Below, piece by piece: positions 33,908 to 45,036 of a stretch of DNA of 64,000 nucleotides. The translations under genes and the position numbers were made by a program. Positions within the stretch are counted from its first letter, which is position 1. Each line of letters opens with the position of its first letter. Under the pieces are notes generated by a model. That model saw nothing but the letters and a program-made list of their open reading frames with translations, ran no database searches and was not told the DNA's origin. The DNA lies in NCBI GenBank assembly GCA_024305745.1, contig JAHRBS010000010.1, positions 1,495,501 through 1,559,500 on the forward strand. Reading direction: 5' to 3'. Source of the stretch: Polyporus tsugae (Eukaryota; Basidiomycota; Agaricomycetes; Polyporales; Polyporaceae).

Positions 33908-34499
33908 TCATTCGTGTTCCACAACTGTCTAAAATACCCTACCCACCCTCTGAATTCTACCAAGCGATAGATACAGTAGGTCGTACCTCACAGATAGGGA
34001 GAAGAGGAGCAGCTGATAGTCTGCAAAAAGGTAAGCAAGCCATGACTTTGAGGGGGAACTGCCTCGCCTATAGGAACACCAGCCGAAGCCAAAGGCCACA
34101 ATTTCCTTCCATTCTCTAAGGTGCCAATAAATACCGTACTCAAATACACAAGCGCGTAAGGAGATGAACCCAGTCATCGAGAGTCGTCCTAGTCACAATC
34201 GGTCCAGGACGCATATGCAACGAACATTACTACTTATAACGCGGGGGGGGCCGGGTATCCCAAGGACAACGCGGCCCCTACAGTAAGAATCAGGATAGCG
34301 GCAGCAGTATAGATATCCAACAGAGGTGCGGTCTGGGCGACAGTCCCCCACAGACGGGTCGCGCATATTCTACTTCTCGAGGTCATAGGGAGACTAAAAA
34401 GCCGTCGGAGTACAGTCATTACAAATCGTGATACAGCTTAGATGCTAACGAACAGGGGAGAGTAGAGAGGAAAAGGAATCATTATATCGTGTGCAATCG
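33908..34499. other. convergent intergenic region
   Basis: This gap between the 3' ends of TAD1 and GPC1 is AT-rich, with a short poly-G at about 34243-34250. No coding sequence is seen. Confidence 0.45.
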
Positions 34500-36375
34500 T
34501 TACCGCGTCCCTGCGGGTGTGGGTGTGCAGGACGACTCGCTGCCGTTGATAGGTGGGATGTTCGCGTCGGAGACTTCTACGGCGGTGACGATCGGTGAAA
34601 GGGAATGGGGAGACCCGTTGAGGGTGGCCAGATCGTCGTCGCTCTGCGGACCAAGCGTGGGACTCGAGCGCTCGGAGCGCGCATTGACCTCTGCGAGCTC
34701 CTTACGCAGGGCCTCCAGTTCGCGTTCAAACCTACAGTGATGTTCAACATCAGTCGTCGCTACGAAAATGTCAGACCAGATACTCACTTGCGACCGAAGA
34801 CTTCGATGTAGAACCCTCCGCCATTCCAGACAGAGACGGCAAAGAGAAGGAGGATGTAGGCGGAGCTCCAAAATGCGCTGTCGTACAAGATGAAGACGGC
34901 GGGTAACTCAGTGATGATTGAGTACACTGCGCTCAAGTTAGTCGAGAGATCTCCTGTCAGGAATGGACGCAACACAACGTACAAAGTTGTCCAGCCATGA
35001 AAGAAATCTCCCGCTGCGCGGGCGGAATCTTCGCAAGAGCGTGACCAATCGCACCCCGCTTATCGTTGAGCAGCCACGTGAAAGAGGTAATCCTCTGTCC
35101 AGACTGAACCTTCGCACGACGGTCGATGAGAACGTACTGTAAAAGTGTTTCAGTATCACCCGATCAGAACGACGCGGCAACCCGAGTTCACCTTCCAGTA
35201 GAGCAGTTGCCAAATGAGGTCTACTCGGGAAATCAGCTGTAGTCACCACAAAATAAGGAACTGCCTCACAAATGATGCTGCTCAACAGCAGTGCGCGGAA
35301 TGGTTGCATTTGGGGAACGTCACGTAGCGCGGGGAACCGCTGTTTTGCGTCCGGGTAGTAGTGCCTGACTTCACCGTCAGCTAAGATATCACCTGCGAGA
35401 GTGTGCAGGCGTACCGGATGACCGAGAAGACAAGAGGCGGGTAGATGTGAATGAACAGCGAAGTAACCTTGTCCCAATCGTGGAATACGAGACTATTCCG
35501 CCAAGTGATGACCGCGCTGGCCAAGGAGCCCAAGGAGAGGCAGTAGCAAGCAACAAATAAGGCTGGACTGTCCGGCATTGCCCAAATGAAGACCAGGTTG
35601 AGGACGTTGATATAGTAGCACAAGTCGAAGAGAAAATAGTGCCAGGCGCGTTTCTTGTACATGTATACCCGCATTGGAAGATAGTAAGCCGCTTGGACGG
35701 TATATGCGATGTGCAGCCACCTGACACGCCAGAAAGCATCAACGGGCTAGAAATTCCAGAGGTGCTGGACAAGCAAACATACTCGGGTGCCATTCCAAAG
35801 AGCAAAGCGGTGAGGAGCAAGGACATGACGCCCAGGAAGAATATGACCTTTTCTCTCGTCCGTATAACTTTGGCAGAATGCCAGGTTTGGGTGACCTTGA
35901 TCAAACGTTGGGAAACCTATACAAAGAGCGCACGGGATTAGAAACGGAGCACGGTGAGGCCGTTCCGGCGCACGTTCGTACCTTGATCTTGTACCGCTGA
36001 ACTTCGCGTTCAAGCTGGATGTTGGAGGAGGGCATAATCCTGAAAACACCGTCCTTGAGGACGTCCTTCTTGAGGTCCTGGAGCGTTTCCTCCGCGCGCA
36101 ACTTGAGACGGTCACTAGTCTTGGTAAGATGACGTTGAAGGAGGTCGAGATGGGAGTCGAAATAGGTCTCCATAGTGTCTACCGCGACGCGTCAAAGCGC
36201 GCTCAAGAATCAAGGGAAGGCAGAGAGACACACCTAGGAGAGTGAAACCGCTGGCCCAATCTGATATCTCGTCCTTGACGAAGCGTTCGAAGGGGGTGGA
36301 GAAACCACCGTTTCCGCTGTCCTGCCTTCGCGCGAGCGGAGGAGACGGCGGACGGGATGAAGAGGGAGTAGTCAT
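34500..36375 (-). CDS. GPC1: glycerophosphocholine acyltransferase Gpc1 (DUF2838)
   Basis: Gpc1 uses acyl-CoA to acylate glycerophosphocholine to lysophosphatidylcholine, the first step in re-using deacylated phosphatidylcholine. Nine exons (36375-36234, 36178-35982, 35916-35783, 35720-35415, 35364-35270, 35223-35192, 35136-34983, 34926-34788, 34731-34500) give 476 residues. The N-terminus is Ser/Pro-rich and cytosolic with a helical region (DTMETYFDSHLDLLQRHL). Multiple membrane helices follow. The family signature is clear: KRAWHYFLFDLCYYINVLNLVFIW, then WRNSLVFHDWDKVTSLFIHIYPPLVFSVIRHYYPDA with conserved His and Asp residues, LIWQLLYWKYVLIDRR, and SAFWSSAYILLLFAVSVWNGGGFYIEVFGRK. A charged coiled tail ends the chain. 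It is head-to-head with ISU1 at 325 bases. Confidence 0.93.
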
Positions 36376-36700
36376 GTCAATGGCAGCGTAACGTGGGACA
36401 ATGGGAGGTTGCGCGAGAGGGAGGGTGAGGTGAAAGCAGGGGCGGGGAGACTCAGACAAGCCACGGAGGAATACGCATGTGCGACGCGGCGTTCGTCCTC
36501 GAGTACTAGTCACTAGTGGTCCACAGCCCGGCCAGTGCCACTGTGCCACCACCCAAGAGGTAATTTGCTGACATAAACAGTCCACGTGGCGGGATTGGTT
36601 GGAGCAGCAAGGAGCCGCTTTCTTCCACGGCCGACGCAATCACTGTCACTGGGCCGAACCTGTCAGCAACCTTTCCCTCTCACCCTCACCACCACCAACC
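36376..36700. promoter_or_regulatory. short divergent promoter shared by GPC1 and ISU1
   Basis: Only 325 bases separate the two start codons. The spacer holds an ACTAGT-containing palindromic stretch near 36505-36516 and several CCAC-rich elements. No TATA box is obvious. Shared control is inference from geometry. Confidence 0.4.
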
Positions 36701-37444
36701 ATGTTGCGCTCGTCACTCTCGAAGACCCTCGCTAACGCTGCCCCCCGCGCGAGCAGGCTCGCCCCTAGGCCCGTCCTCGCCCGCGGCTACCACGAGAAAG
36801 TGATCTCACACTATGAGAAGCCCAGAAACGTATGTCTGGCCCCGCCTGGACTTGTCTCAACGGTTATCAGATAACTCACGCGCCCTCCCCTCCAGGTCGG
36901 TTCTCTCCCCAAGAACGACATTGATGTCGGCACAGGCTTGGTCGGTGCTCCTGCGTACGTCTCTTTCAGTTGTGTCTTCGGGCCGCGAGTGGCCATGCTG
37001 ACTCCGCCCCGTCGGCGTTAGGTGCGGCGATGTCATGAAGCTGCAAATCCGCGTGGACGAGAACGGGATCATCTCAGACGTCAAGTTCAAGACGTTTGGA
37101 TGCGGGAGTGCCATTGCGTCCAGCTCGTACATGACCGAGCGGGTCAAGGGGCTGTCGCTCGAAGATGCCGAGAAGATCAAAAACACAGAGATTGCGAAGG
37201 AGTTGTGCCTGCCCCCGGTCAAGCTCCACTGCTCCAGTGTGTTCGGTTTGTTTTTAGTAAGCCACGTCGCTGACTTGCTTCCGTTGCAGTGCTCGCTGAG
37301 GATGCCATTCGCTCTGCCATCCGGGATTACAAGAATAAGCGAACCAAGTTGGGCAACCCGAAGAAGTCCGGGTTCATTGACGTCTCCCAGAGCGCCGCGA
37401 CCGGCGAAACAGTCGCTACCGCTCATCCACCGTTGTCCTCGTAA
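36701..37444 (+). CDS. ISU1: mitochondrial iron-sulfur cluster scaffold protein Isu1
   Basis: Isu1 is the matrix scaffold on which Fe-S clusters are built by the Nfs1/Isd11/frataxin complex and passed on through Hsp70. Exons 36701-36829, 36896-36954, 37022-37236 and 37290-37444 give 185 residues. An Arg/Ser/Ala-rich mitochondrial presequence ([20 protein letters not shown]) precedes the NifU-like core: [13 protein letters not shown], three cluster cysteines in [26 protein letters not shown] and LHCSMLAEDAI, and the chaperone-binding LPPVK loop. The Met codon after HCS is created by splicing. The chain then runs on for about 33 residues ([14 protein letters not shown]...ATAHPPLSS) beyond where yeast Isu1 ends. 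Identification is certain; the extension is noted as unusual. Confidence 0.96.
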
Positions 37445-37613
37445 AAGCATTCGGTAGCATAGTAGTCTTTGTCTTGCCTCCTTTCATGCACACCCCCCCA
37501 ATGTATTACTACCCCTTCGCATACTCTATCGTAGCATTATCGCATTATCGCATTACAGCTGTCTAGGGAAGCCATATGAAATAGAGATCAACAACCGACA
37601 CATCGCCCATTGA

Positions 37614-39810
37614 CTACTTCTGAGTCGTGGTTCCCTTTTGTCCAACGAACGAGAATGTCCCATTCGAGAACCAACGCTCGTTGGCCTCCTTGACGCGTGC
37701 CGCGGCCGCAGCGCGGTTGGTAAGCTCGAAACCTGTGGCACTTGCGGTCAGTGATGCAAACAACGATCCACACGCACCCAGTACGTACCTTGGACAGGGG
37801 TGACGGTGAGCGACGTCGCAGTTCCGGATGTCGCACTCGCAGTGCCGCTCTGAGCTGCCTTCGTGAGGGCCGCCATGCGGAGCTTGTTCGCCTTCGAGAG
37901 CTTGGCTGTCACCGAATCGGCGTCAGTACGTCAATGAATTGATCCCAATCAACAGAGGGTGAACCAGAGAACGCGAGCAGTCATTGAAGAAGAAGACGAG
38001 AAGCGTCCTCGATCCTCGACAGCGACGTGCATGGAAACAGGGGCACGCAGGGAGGAACGGGTACGCACCTCTGCTCTTCGCCTCGCCTGCGCCTGCCCGC
38101 ACCTTCCCGGTGCCAATCATTCCTAGGCCCTTGGTCTGGTCGAACGCGCCGACCTCCTCCTCGGCTTCGCCAAACGCCATGCGGTTCTGCAACTTGCGAA
38201 GTTCGGTCTGCGCGTATGCCTCTTTCGCCTTCCTCGCACTATGGAGTAGATTAGTGAGCATACGTGGGGGATAGTGGTGCTAAACGAGAGAGCTCACCGT
38301 TTCCCTCCACGGCGCTTCTTAGGGCCGTCGTTCGGGATGGGCAGCGCCTTCACGATCTTGCTTGGGGGTGGTGCTGCGAGACGGTCAATGTGTTTCTCAA
38401 TCTTGTCCCGGAGTTGCTGGCCATATGTGCCTATTCTCGCCATTAGTTAGGGAGGGAGACAAGGCGCGAGTGGCTCGAGAGAAACACACCATCCCTGCGT
38501 GACCTCTCCAGATCCATACGGGCAGCCAGGGTGCACTTCGCACCGACAGTCCGCTGTACCTTCATACGATACTCCGGTGGAGTTCCTTGAACGATCTCAG
38601 ACTGGAACACGAAGCCGGTGTGCTTGCGTTGCGTTGCAGATGAGAAACCAGCAGCAATCTTCTTCTGTGCACCGAGAAGCTAGAACACAACATGTCAGTG
38701 AGAAGCTAGCAGTTGAGTGGCCAGCATGGCACATACATAGACGTTACACGACGGCATCTTGGCAATACCAGATAGGCCACCCGCAACACCGAGCAGTTTC
38801 GCAGCTGTGGTGGTACCGACGATAGCGGATAGGTTGGGAGCAAGCATATTCATTCGTGAGCTGACGTACTGGAAAATCTGTGGCACCAAGATCAGCAAAA
38901 AGGGTTCTGACGCATGTCGGACAAGACGACATACCTTCTTGCGCGCCTCCTCCAGGCGGTCGGCCAGATCACAGGCTCTTTGAACCGCCTCCCAGTTTGC
39001 GTCCGTGAGAGGCTGGCCAGATGTCGTGGTAGCAGTAACAAGGACACTCATAATGATGGCGGGAGGAAGGATGCCTTGGAGGTTGATCTTCGTGGGGTCT
39101 TCTGCGTTGGCGAGGGCTCGCACTGAACGGATGTACATTGCGGGGTCCGCGACCAGTTGCTCGAGCTCGGGGAACTTCGGCGCATAGTGGTCTCGGATGA
39201 ACTACGAAGATGGAGTGGTTAGGCTGTCTACTCTATCTGGGCTGGCTCGGAAATACCTTATGGACGACCATGATCTCGTTATCCACGTCCACGGATAGAT
39301 TATTTGCCTGAACGATGAGGTTGTACTCCGGATTCGAGTGTGTGGGCAAAGCCATTTGCTCCGGAGAGCTCGGGTTGGCCTCATACTTCTCGATTTCCTG
39401 CAATAGTAATAGTTTCAATGAAATTTCTCTTCTGCAATTTATTATTCGCCGCTCACCTTTAGGATATCGTTCATGCGCTTGCCACCCTCCAACTTGGCCA
39501 CCTTCCGCACATCTTCAATCGCACCCAGCTCCATGCGTTGCACCTCCTCCGCATCAAGCTCCTCCGCGGGCTTAACACCTCCTTCTAGCACCAGACTTCC
39601 CACCGCTCTGCCTTCCGCGTCGTCCTCCCCTGCCTCTTCGCCCTCTACGTCTGACATCTCCTCTTCCTCATCCGCAGGCGCCTTGCGCTTGACTCCCGCA
39701 GAGGTGGACGTACTCGCCTCGGGCTGCTTTTCCTCGTTGTCTTCGTACTCATTTTCTTCTCCAGAGAGGCCTTCGAGGTCGGCAAGAAGGTCGTCGGCGA
39801 GTGCGGCCAT
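37614..39810 (-). CDS. PRP31: U4/U6 snRNP pre-mRNA splicing factor Prp31
   Basis: Prp31 binds the U4 snRNA/15.5K complex and is required to form the U4/U6.U5 tri-snRNP. Nine exons (39810-39457, 39397-39257, 39201-38935, 38877-38737, 38679-38490, 38430-38298, 38238-38069, 37905-37789, 37732-37614) sum to 1632 bases, 543 residues. After an acidic N-terminus ([20 protein letters not shown]) comes the NOSIC/Nop region: [84 protein letters not shown], and LGAQKK...[20 protein letters not shown]. The C-terminal Prp31 domain includes [28 protein letters not shown] and [13 protein letters not shown]. Everything fits the family. Confidence 0.96.
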
Positions 39811-40701
39811 AATGGAAAGAAGGTGAGTGGTTGTTGAGGAGAAAGAGAGGCCCCGACTAGACGCTCGATGCAGTCCGATCGACTTCCATAAACGGAGATG
39901 GGTTAACCAGATACGGCGAGTTGGCCTTCGAAACCCTCAGCCACCTCTGCATGATGCTTCCGGCCGTGGTGTAATATCTTGCAAACAGTTGTGGATGGTG
40001 CATCCCACGGATAGAAAGAAGAAGACGGGATCCGGTGGCGATCAGAGGCGGACCTCTTGTACCATCGTTTGACATCCCCTCTCAGAGTCTTGAGTTGGTC
40101 CATTTAATCGGTCCTGAAGACCTTTTTCTGTGAGGAGATCACCACCTGAGCCAGCTGTGGGCAGGAGGCAACGCTGGCACATGGTGCCGAGAAGACAATT
40201 TACGGCGTGTCCTCCGGAGGGACTGTACAGTTGAGGGCGTCTAGGGGTGTGGCTACCCACGTGCCGCACGTGGACGCTGTGAAGCCCGGCCTGGCGTGCG
40301 AGACAACTCCGTCCTGCCTCCCTCCTTCCCGTCCTCATCGTTGGGTGCGACCATGTCGCCACGCATCTCCTCCCGCACTTGGTTCAATCGTCTTGATGCA
40401 TCCCGACGTCTTTCCTCGACTCTGTCGGTGCATACAAGATGCTTTGAGACATGTGCTCCTCCCAGTTGCGTAACCTGCCCTTCATCCCCCTAGCTTCATC
40501 ACCCCTCTGGCTGCTTGTATGCGTGCGCATACAATGTGGCGATAGTCCTCTCCAACGATGTATGGCGGAGGTAAGATGTCTTTCCTATGTTCTTTCAGAA
40601 TCGGACACAAGACTCGTCGGTTGTGTCTACCCATTGGATGGATGGGCGATTTTCCGATTGCGACAAGTAGGTTTATATGTATCGCTCTCCCTCATGATTC
40701 A
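39811..40701. other. 0.9 kb intergenic region
   Basis: This lies upstream of PRP31 and downstream of the short unknown gene, both on the minus strand. No coding sequence, RNA gene or repeat is recognised. Confidence 0.4.
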
Positions 40702-40993
40702 TCATTGCTCATCATCCTCTAGGATATCTCTAGATTTTTCGATCGCTGCTTTCAACGAGGATGCACTCGAGGCCGCAACGCCGTTTGTACCCGCCGCTGC
40801 GGAGCCAGAGTGGGCGTCAGCGTTCTGCTCGTAGAAACGAACCTCCTGGTTCATTTCGTACAACGATGGTCTCTCGAAACTGAGGGAAGGATTGTTTTGT
40901 TTCGGAGGTGGATTGGGTGCTAGTCTGCGTGAGTGCTCCTGGTCCTTGCTTCCCAACCGTTTCTGGCCATTACTGACACGTCTCACACTCCAT
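40702..40993 (-). CDS. very small hypothetical protein (about 78 residues)
   Basis: The best model has a 14-base first exon (40993-40980, MECE plus part of a codon), a 55-base GT-AG intron and a second exon 40924-40702, giving 78 residues; an in-frame ATG at 41008 would add five residues. The protein begins LAPNPPPKQNNPSLSFERPS after the junction, continues YEMNQEVRFYEQNADAHSGS, and ends in an Ala/Ser linker and an acidic helix (AAIEKSRDILEDDEQ). The intron length matches its neighbours. It lies head-to-head with EPL1. I recognise no family and it could be part of a larger gene with an undetected upstream exon. Confidence 0.5.
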
Positions 40994-41292
40994 CAGGTAT
41001 ATACTCATTGTCTGTTAACACTACGTCTCTCGTAATGAGCAACCATACTCTTTCCCTCTCTACAGTCTCGTTAGGCCACTTTGTGTGGACTCCCAACAAC
41101 AGCGTCAAAGCGGACTGCCATTCAAGGCAACATCAATTACATAAGCAAGAATGTGGCTACCTCCTCCGCCTCCCTGTGTCTCGGCCCGCACACGATATTC
41201 GACCGGCCTCTCCGCGCCAGGCGCCGTTCCCGCCCCAACCATCCCCTCCAGTCAACTCCATCTCAAGGCTTCTCCCTCCCCCGCTCCATGAT

Positions 41293-44200
41293 ATGCCTCG
41301 AGCTACACATCCAGGTCCTGCTGCACTCCGTAACCGCAACAGGGTCACCAACAAGACTCGGCTCAAGGTCATCCGAGATACCATCGAAGCCGACTCGATT
41401 GTCCTCGATGAAGACGAGGAGAAGGCCAGGGTCGTCTCTACGGCCGGCGTGGATGCGGAAGATGCCAATGTACGTCTCTTGCCCGTGCTTTTGCTCGCTG
41501 TGGGCGACGATGTTGGTGGCCCGTGTGTGGCGCGTTCCCATTGGTTGGAACCGTGGGAATTTTGCTCCGCGGAATGCTGACTCACCCTTATCGCCTTCCT
41601 ATCTAGGAACACCATTTGCAAGCAGTCCTCTCCGCTGCCGCGTCTCGGCATCAGGCCACGACTCGCAACACCCGGTCCGGCGACGCGAAGGAGAGCGCTC
41701 CTGCCGCCTACATCCCGACGCCAGATAGCACCGGCGTAGTTCAAAACTATGATGACCTGTATCCCCCTGGCCGTTGGAAGGACCCGCATTCATATGTCAA
41801 GTCTTCCGACACCGTCGAGGAGGCGACGTCCTTCGCCCTCGCCAGTGGGTTCATCTATTTCATGGACGAACGCGACAAGGAGTGGCTCGACAAGAACAAT
41901 GAACAAGCTCGCGGTGAAGGCATGAGCATGCAAGGTGCCGTGTCGAGTTCAAGCACTCGTTCTGGTCGCAGTGCAAAGGCGAAGGGCAAGGAGCCCGACA
42001 TCGTTCAAGCGGTCTCGATCGACGAAGACGAATTTGAGCTCGTTATGGCCATCTTCGAGAAGGTCACTCACGAAAAGACCGAGTTCCTCCACCACGTGAG
42101 TGTTCCTTTAACCATTGGCATCAATGCACCTTCAACGTCGCAACAGGGCCTTGAACAAGGGGCCCCATTCCCTCCCTTCTCCGACTACCAGGATACCTTC
42201 GCCCTTCCCCTCCAACCAAATATGTTCGCTGTCTATTCCGTACCCGATTGGATCCCTACCCCGCAGCAAATGCTGCGTTACGCACGTATAATCTACTCCT
42301 ACTGGCGCGAAAGACGACAGGAGCGTGATGGCCATCGCATCATCCCCGCCGTGAACGTAAGTGCAGCGTATTCGCTCGCCAGTCATGGTGCTGATCTCAG
42401 CGCGGTGCAGCTTGACGAAAGCGACACCAAGAACGAATCGTACATATGCTTCCGGCGACGCGAGATAAAGGCCGTCCGGAAGACTCGTGCATCACAAACC
42501 TCGTTCTCAGATCGAATGGTCCGGTTGCAGAATGAGCTTGCGATGGCGCTCGACATCGTCCGGCTTGTTCAGCAGCGCGAGATGCTGAAGCAAGACTCCC
42601 ATGCACATGCTGGCAACTTATGGGACAGGCGGCAGACCCTTGCCGACGTCAAACGCGCTTATCCTTCGCTTGGGACGAAGGAGGATGACGAGTTATTTCT
42701 CGACAAGGAGAGGCCTCCAAAGAAACCGAGGGTCGAGACCAGGTACGCTTTAGACATCGTATTCTCGCATGACTGGGCGCTGACCCGCAGCAGCAGCCGG
42801 GCATCATTGAAACTTCGTCATCCTCCTCGCGAGAATGGCGATGTGGGTTCTCCTGTCACTCAGCCAACACCTATCGTCCGTCCAAAGGAGCGATGCGCCG
42901 CGATTCAAAGTACTATTGAGTCTGAGATGCAGCGTCTGAAGGAGAAAGACAAGTCCTGGGAGGATGCTACCGACGTAAGTCATTCCTGAGAATCATTTTT
43001 AGGGCTGTCTGTTAACTTGGGACTATAGAACCCGTACCAAACGCTCCCAGTGAGCTACAATGCTCGACAGTTCAAGTTCATTCCGCCGCAATCGATCCGC
43101 ATTCCCCCTGCGCAGTTATTCACCGACGACGACGAGAATCCGGTGAGATACTATGCCGGTCGTATCAGAACAGCTCGAGGTGGGCGCGTGGCGATGGATC
43201 GCCGTTTCGTCAATTGCCGACTACGAGCCGCAACCTTCGACAAGAGCGACGTCGAGGAGAGGGAATTCAGGCGGAAGATAGACGAGCGATTCAAGTATGA
43301 CGATGACGATGCTCCTCCATCGGGCCCGCGCGGGTTGGAAGAACAGGATCGGAAACTGATTGACGAATGTCAATCAAGGTGAGTTTTCACTTTGCATTCA
43401 TGTTTGACGCAATGCTGATGACGTCTTCGCAGTCGTTTGATGTTCACCATGGCTCTCACAGATGATTATCTAGCGAAGATGTCCGTCGACCCCACGCTCC
43501 GATTATCTTCTGGCGACGTGAAGCCGTATCATCCTGGACCACCCTCGGCTGCCATGATCAAACCTCCCCCACATCTTCAACGTCCCCAGCCTGTGCCCCC
43601 TATTACTGGCGCCAGTACTACTCCCCAGCCTGCATCTGCCCAGGCGAATGGGACACCAATATCCCTTCCCACGCAGGTCAAGCTCGCGCATCTTCGCATC
43701 TCGTCGAATGGCAACATGCGCGTGGTCTCGGGCAGCGCCCCCAATGGTACCCAACATTCCACTTCACCTCTTACGACACCACCTTCTAGTGCCGCTCTCA
43801 ACAACTTCACTGAGAGCCAGGGTTCACCTTCAAAGCCAGATGTTGATGTCAGGATGACGTCGCACGGTAGTCCCACCGGCGTTCCTGTGCAGCCGGAGGC
43901 TGTCTCCGCCGCAATGGCTTCGCCTACCCCTCCCTCCAAACCCCTCGCATCGAACAGCAACGTCAATGTGCCCAACCTGTCGAACGGTTATCACATCCCC
44001 GCGATAACCGGTTACCCTGCCGTCAAGGCTAACTACGTGCATCCAGGAGCGCGACCAAATGGTTTGAGCATCCAACAGATGCAGTCCCTTCAGGCGATGC
44101 TCCCGACAGACAGTGTTAACATCGCGCTACGGCAACCTGGAGCATACGTTATGCCCAATGGCCCGTACCCGATGCAGATACCAGGAGGGCGGCCTATCCA

Positions 44201-44579
44201 ATGGCCAATGGCCGGCCAGCATTCTCCGCCGAACGCAAACGTCGGCGTGGATGGCTCTCCTTCGCAACCCCCGGCTGGCTCACCCGGACGCGCGCCGTCA
44301 GCGAATGGGATGCGTGCACCCCAGTTGGCGCAAGGGCGACCGATGGCAAACCCGCAGGTGCTCAATGCCAACCAGGGCATACCCAATCAGGCGGGATCTC
44401 ATATCGCGCGGCTCACGCCTCATTCTCCTTCTCCCCATATGCTCAGCCCAAACCCCGCCGCTGCACAGGTCAACGCGCACTCGTCGCCAACGCGGACGCC
44501 ACAGCCTGTGATCTCCAACCCTTCACCGTCGCTGCAGTCGAGGCAACTGGTCGGAGGGTCTGGCGCGGCGGGTTACTGA
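41293..44579 (+). CDS. EPL1: Enhancer of polycomb-like protein 1 (NuA4 histone acetyltransferase subunit)
   Basis: Epl1 is the scaffold of the NuA4/Piccolo histone H4/H2A acetyltransferase and contacts Esa1 and the nucleosome. Exons 41293-41469, 41607-42095, 42147-42356, 42411-42742, 42791-42974, 43029-43378 and 43433-44579 give 962 residues. The N-terminal EPcA domain starts RNRNRVTNKTRLKVIRDTIEAD, followed by NYDDLYPPGRWKDPHSYVKSSDTVEE, FIYFMDERDKEWLDKNN, DEDEFELVMAIFEKVTHEKTEFLHH and WIPTPQQMLRYARIIYSYWRERRQERDGHRIIP. The central ESYICFRRREIKAVRKTRA block is also typical. The last 380 residues are Pro/Ser/Gln/Asn-rich and probably disordered. The start is the ATG immediately before the conserved N-terminal block. 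Confidence 0.94.
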
Positions 44580-45036
44580 TGCGCATGCTCTTACCACCAC
44601 TCATGGACGCTTTGACCTGGTACTATACTTCACTACTCCATTCGTATGTCCGCGCATTAGGTAGTTAGTTCCGCATTTTTTGACGTATACTGTATTCTTA
44701 TGTTGCATGGATCCCACCGGTTCTAATACGCGATCACGAATGACAAGTGATCATTGCGCATTGTGGAAACTGTACAAACATCTGTTCGTGTGTGGTGTGG
44801 TGTGCACAGTTTGTGGTATGTACGCCTTGGATTGGGATTCCGGATCCACGAAGGCGACCGGCAACCGGGACCGACATCCGGAAGTGAGGACCACGCTCAG
44901 GTGACGGTGCGGGGTAGCGAGAAAGCCCAAGCTCCGGCCATTCCGCTGCTTGACGCGTCCGCCAGCTTTCTTCGTCCAACTACTGACTTGTGTTCCTTCT
45001 TTCTACTGTCTTCCCACTGCCAGTGCGAGATACAGC
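44580..45036. other. intergenic region between EPL1 and MCC beta
   Basis: This 457-base spacer holds the EPL1 3' UTR and the promoter of the downstream gene on the same strand. No other feature is seen. Confidence 0.45.

Noticed and set aside
37905..38069. Apparent frame shift at the PRP31 exon 7/8 junction
   Set aside because: Recounting showed exon 7 ends in phase 1 (AGA G) and joins CC of exon 8 to give Ala; the full model is in frame.
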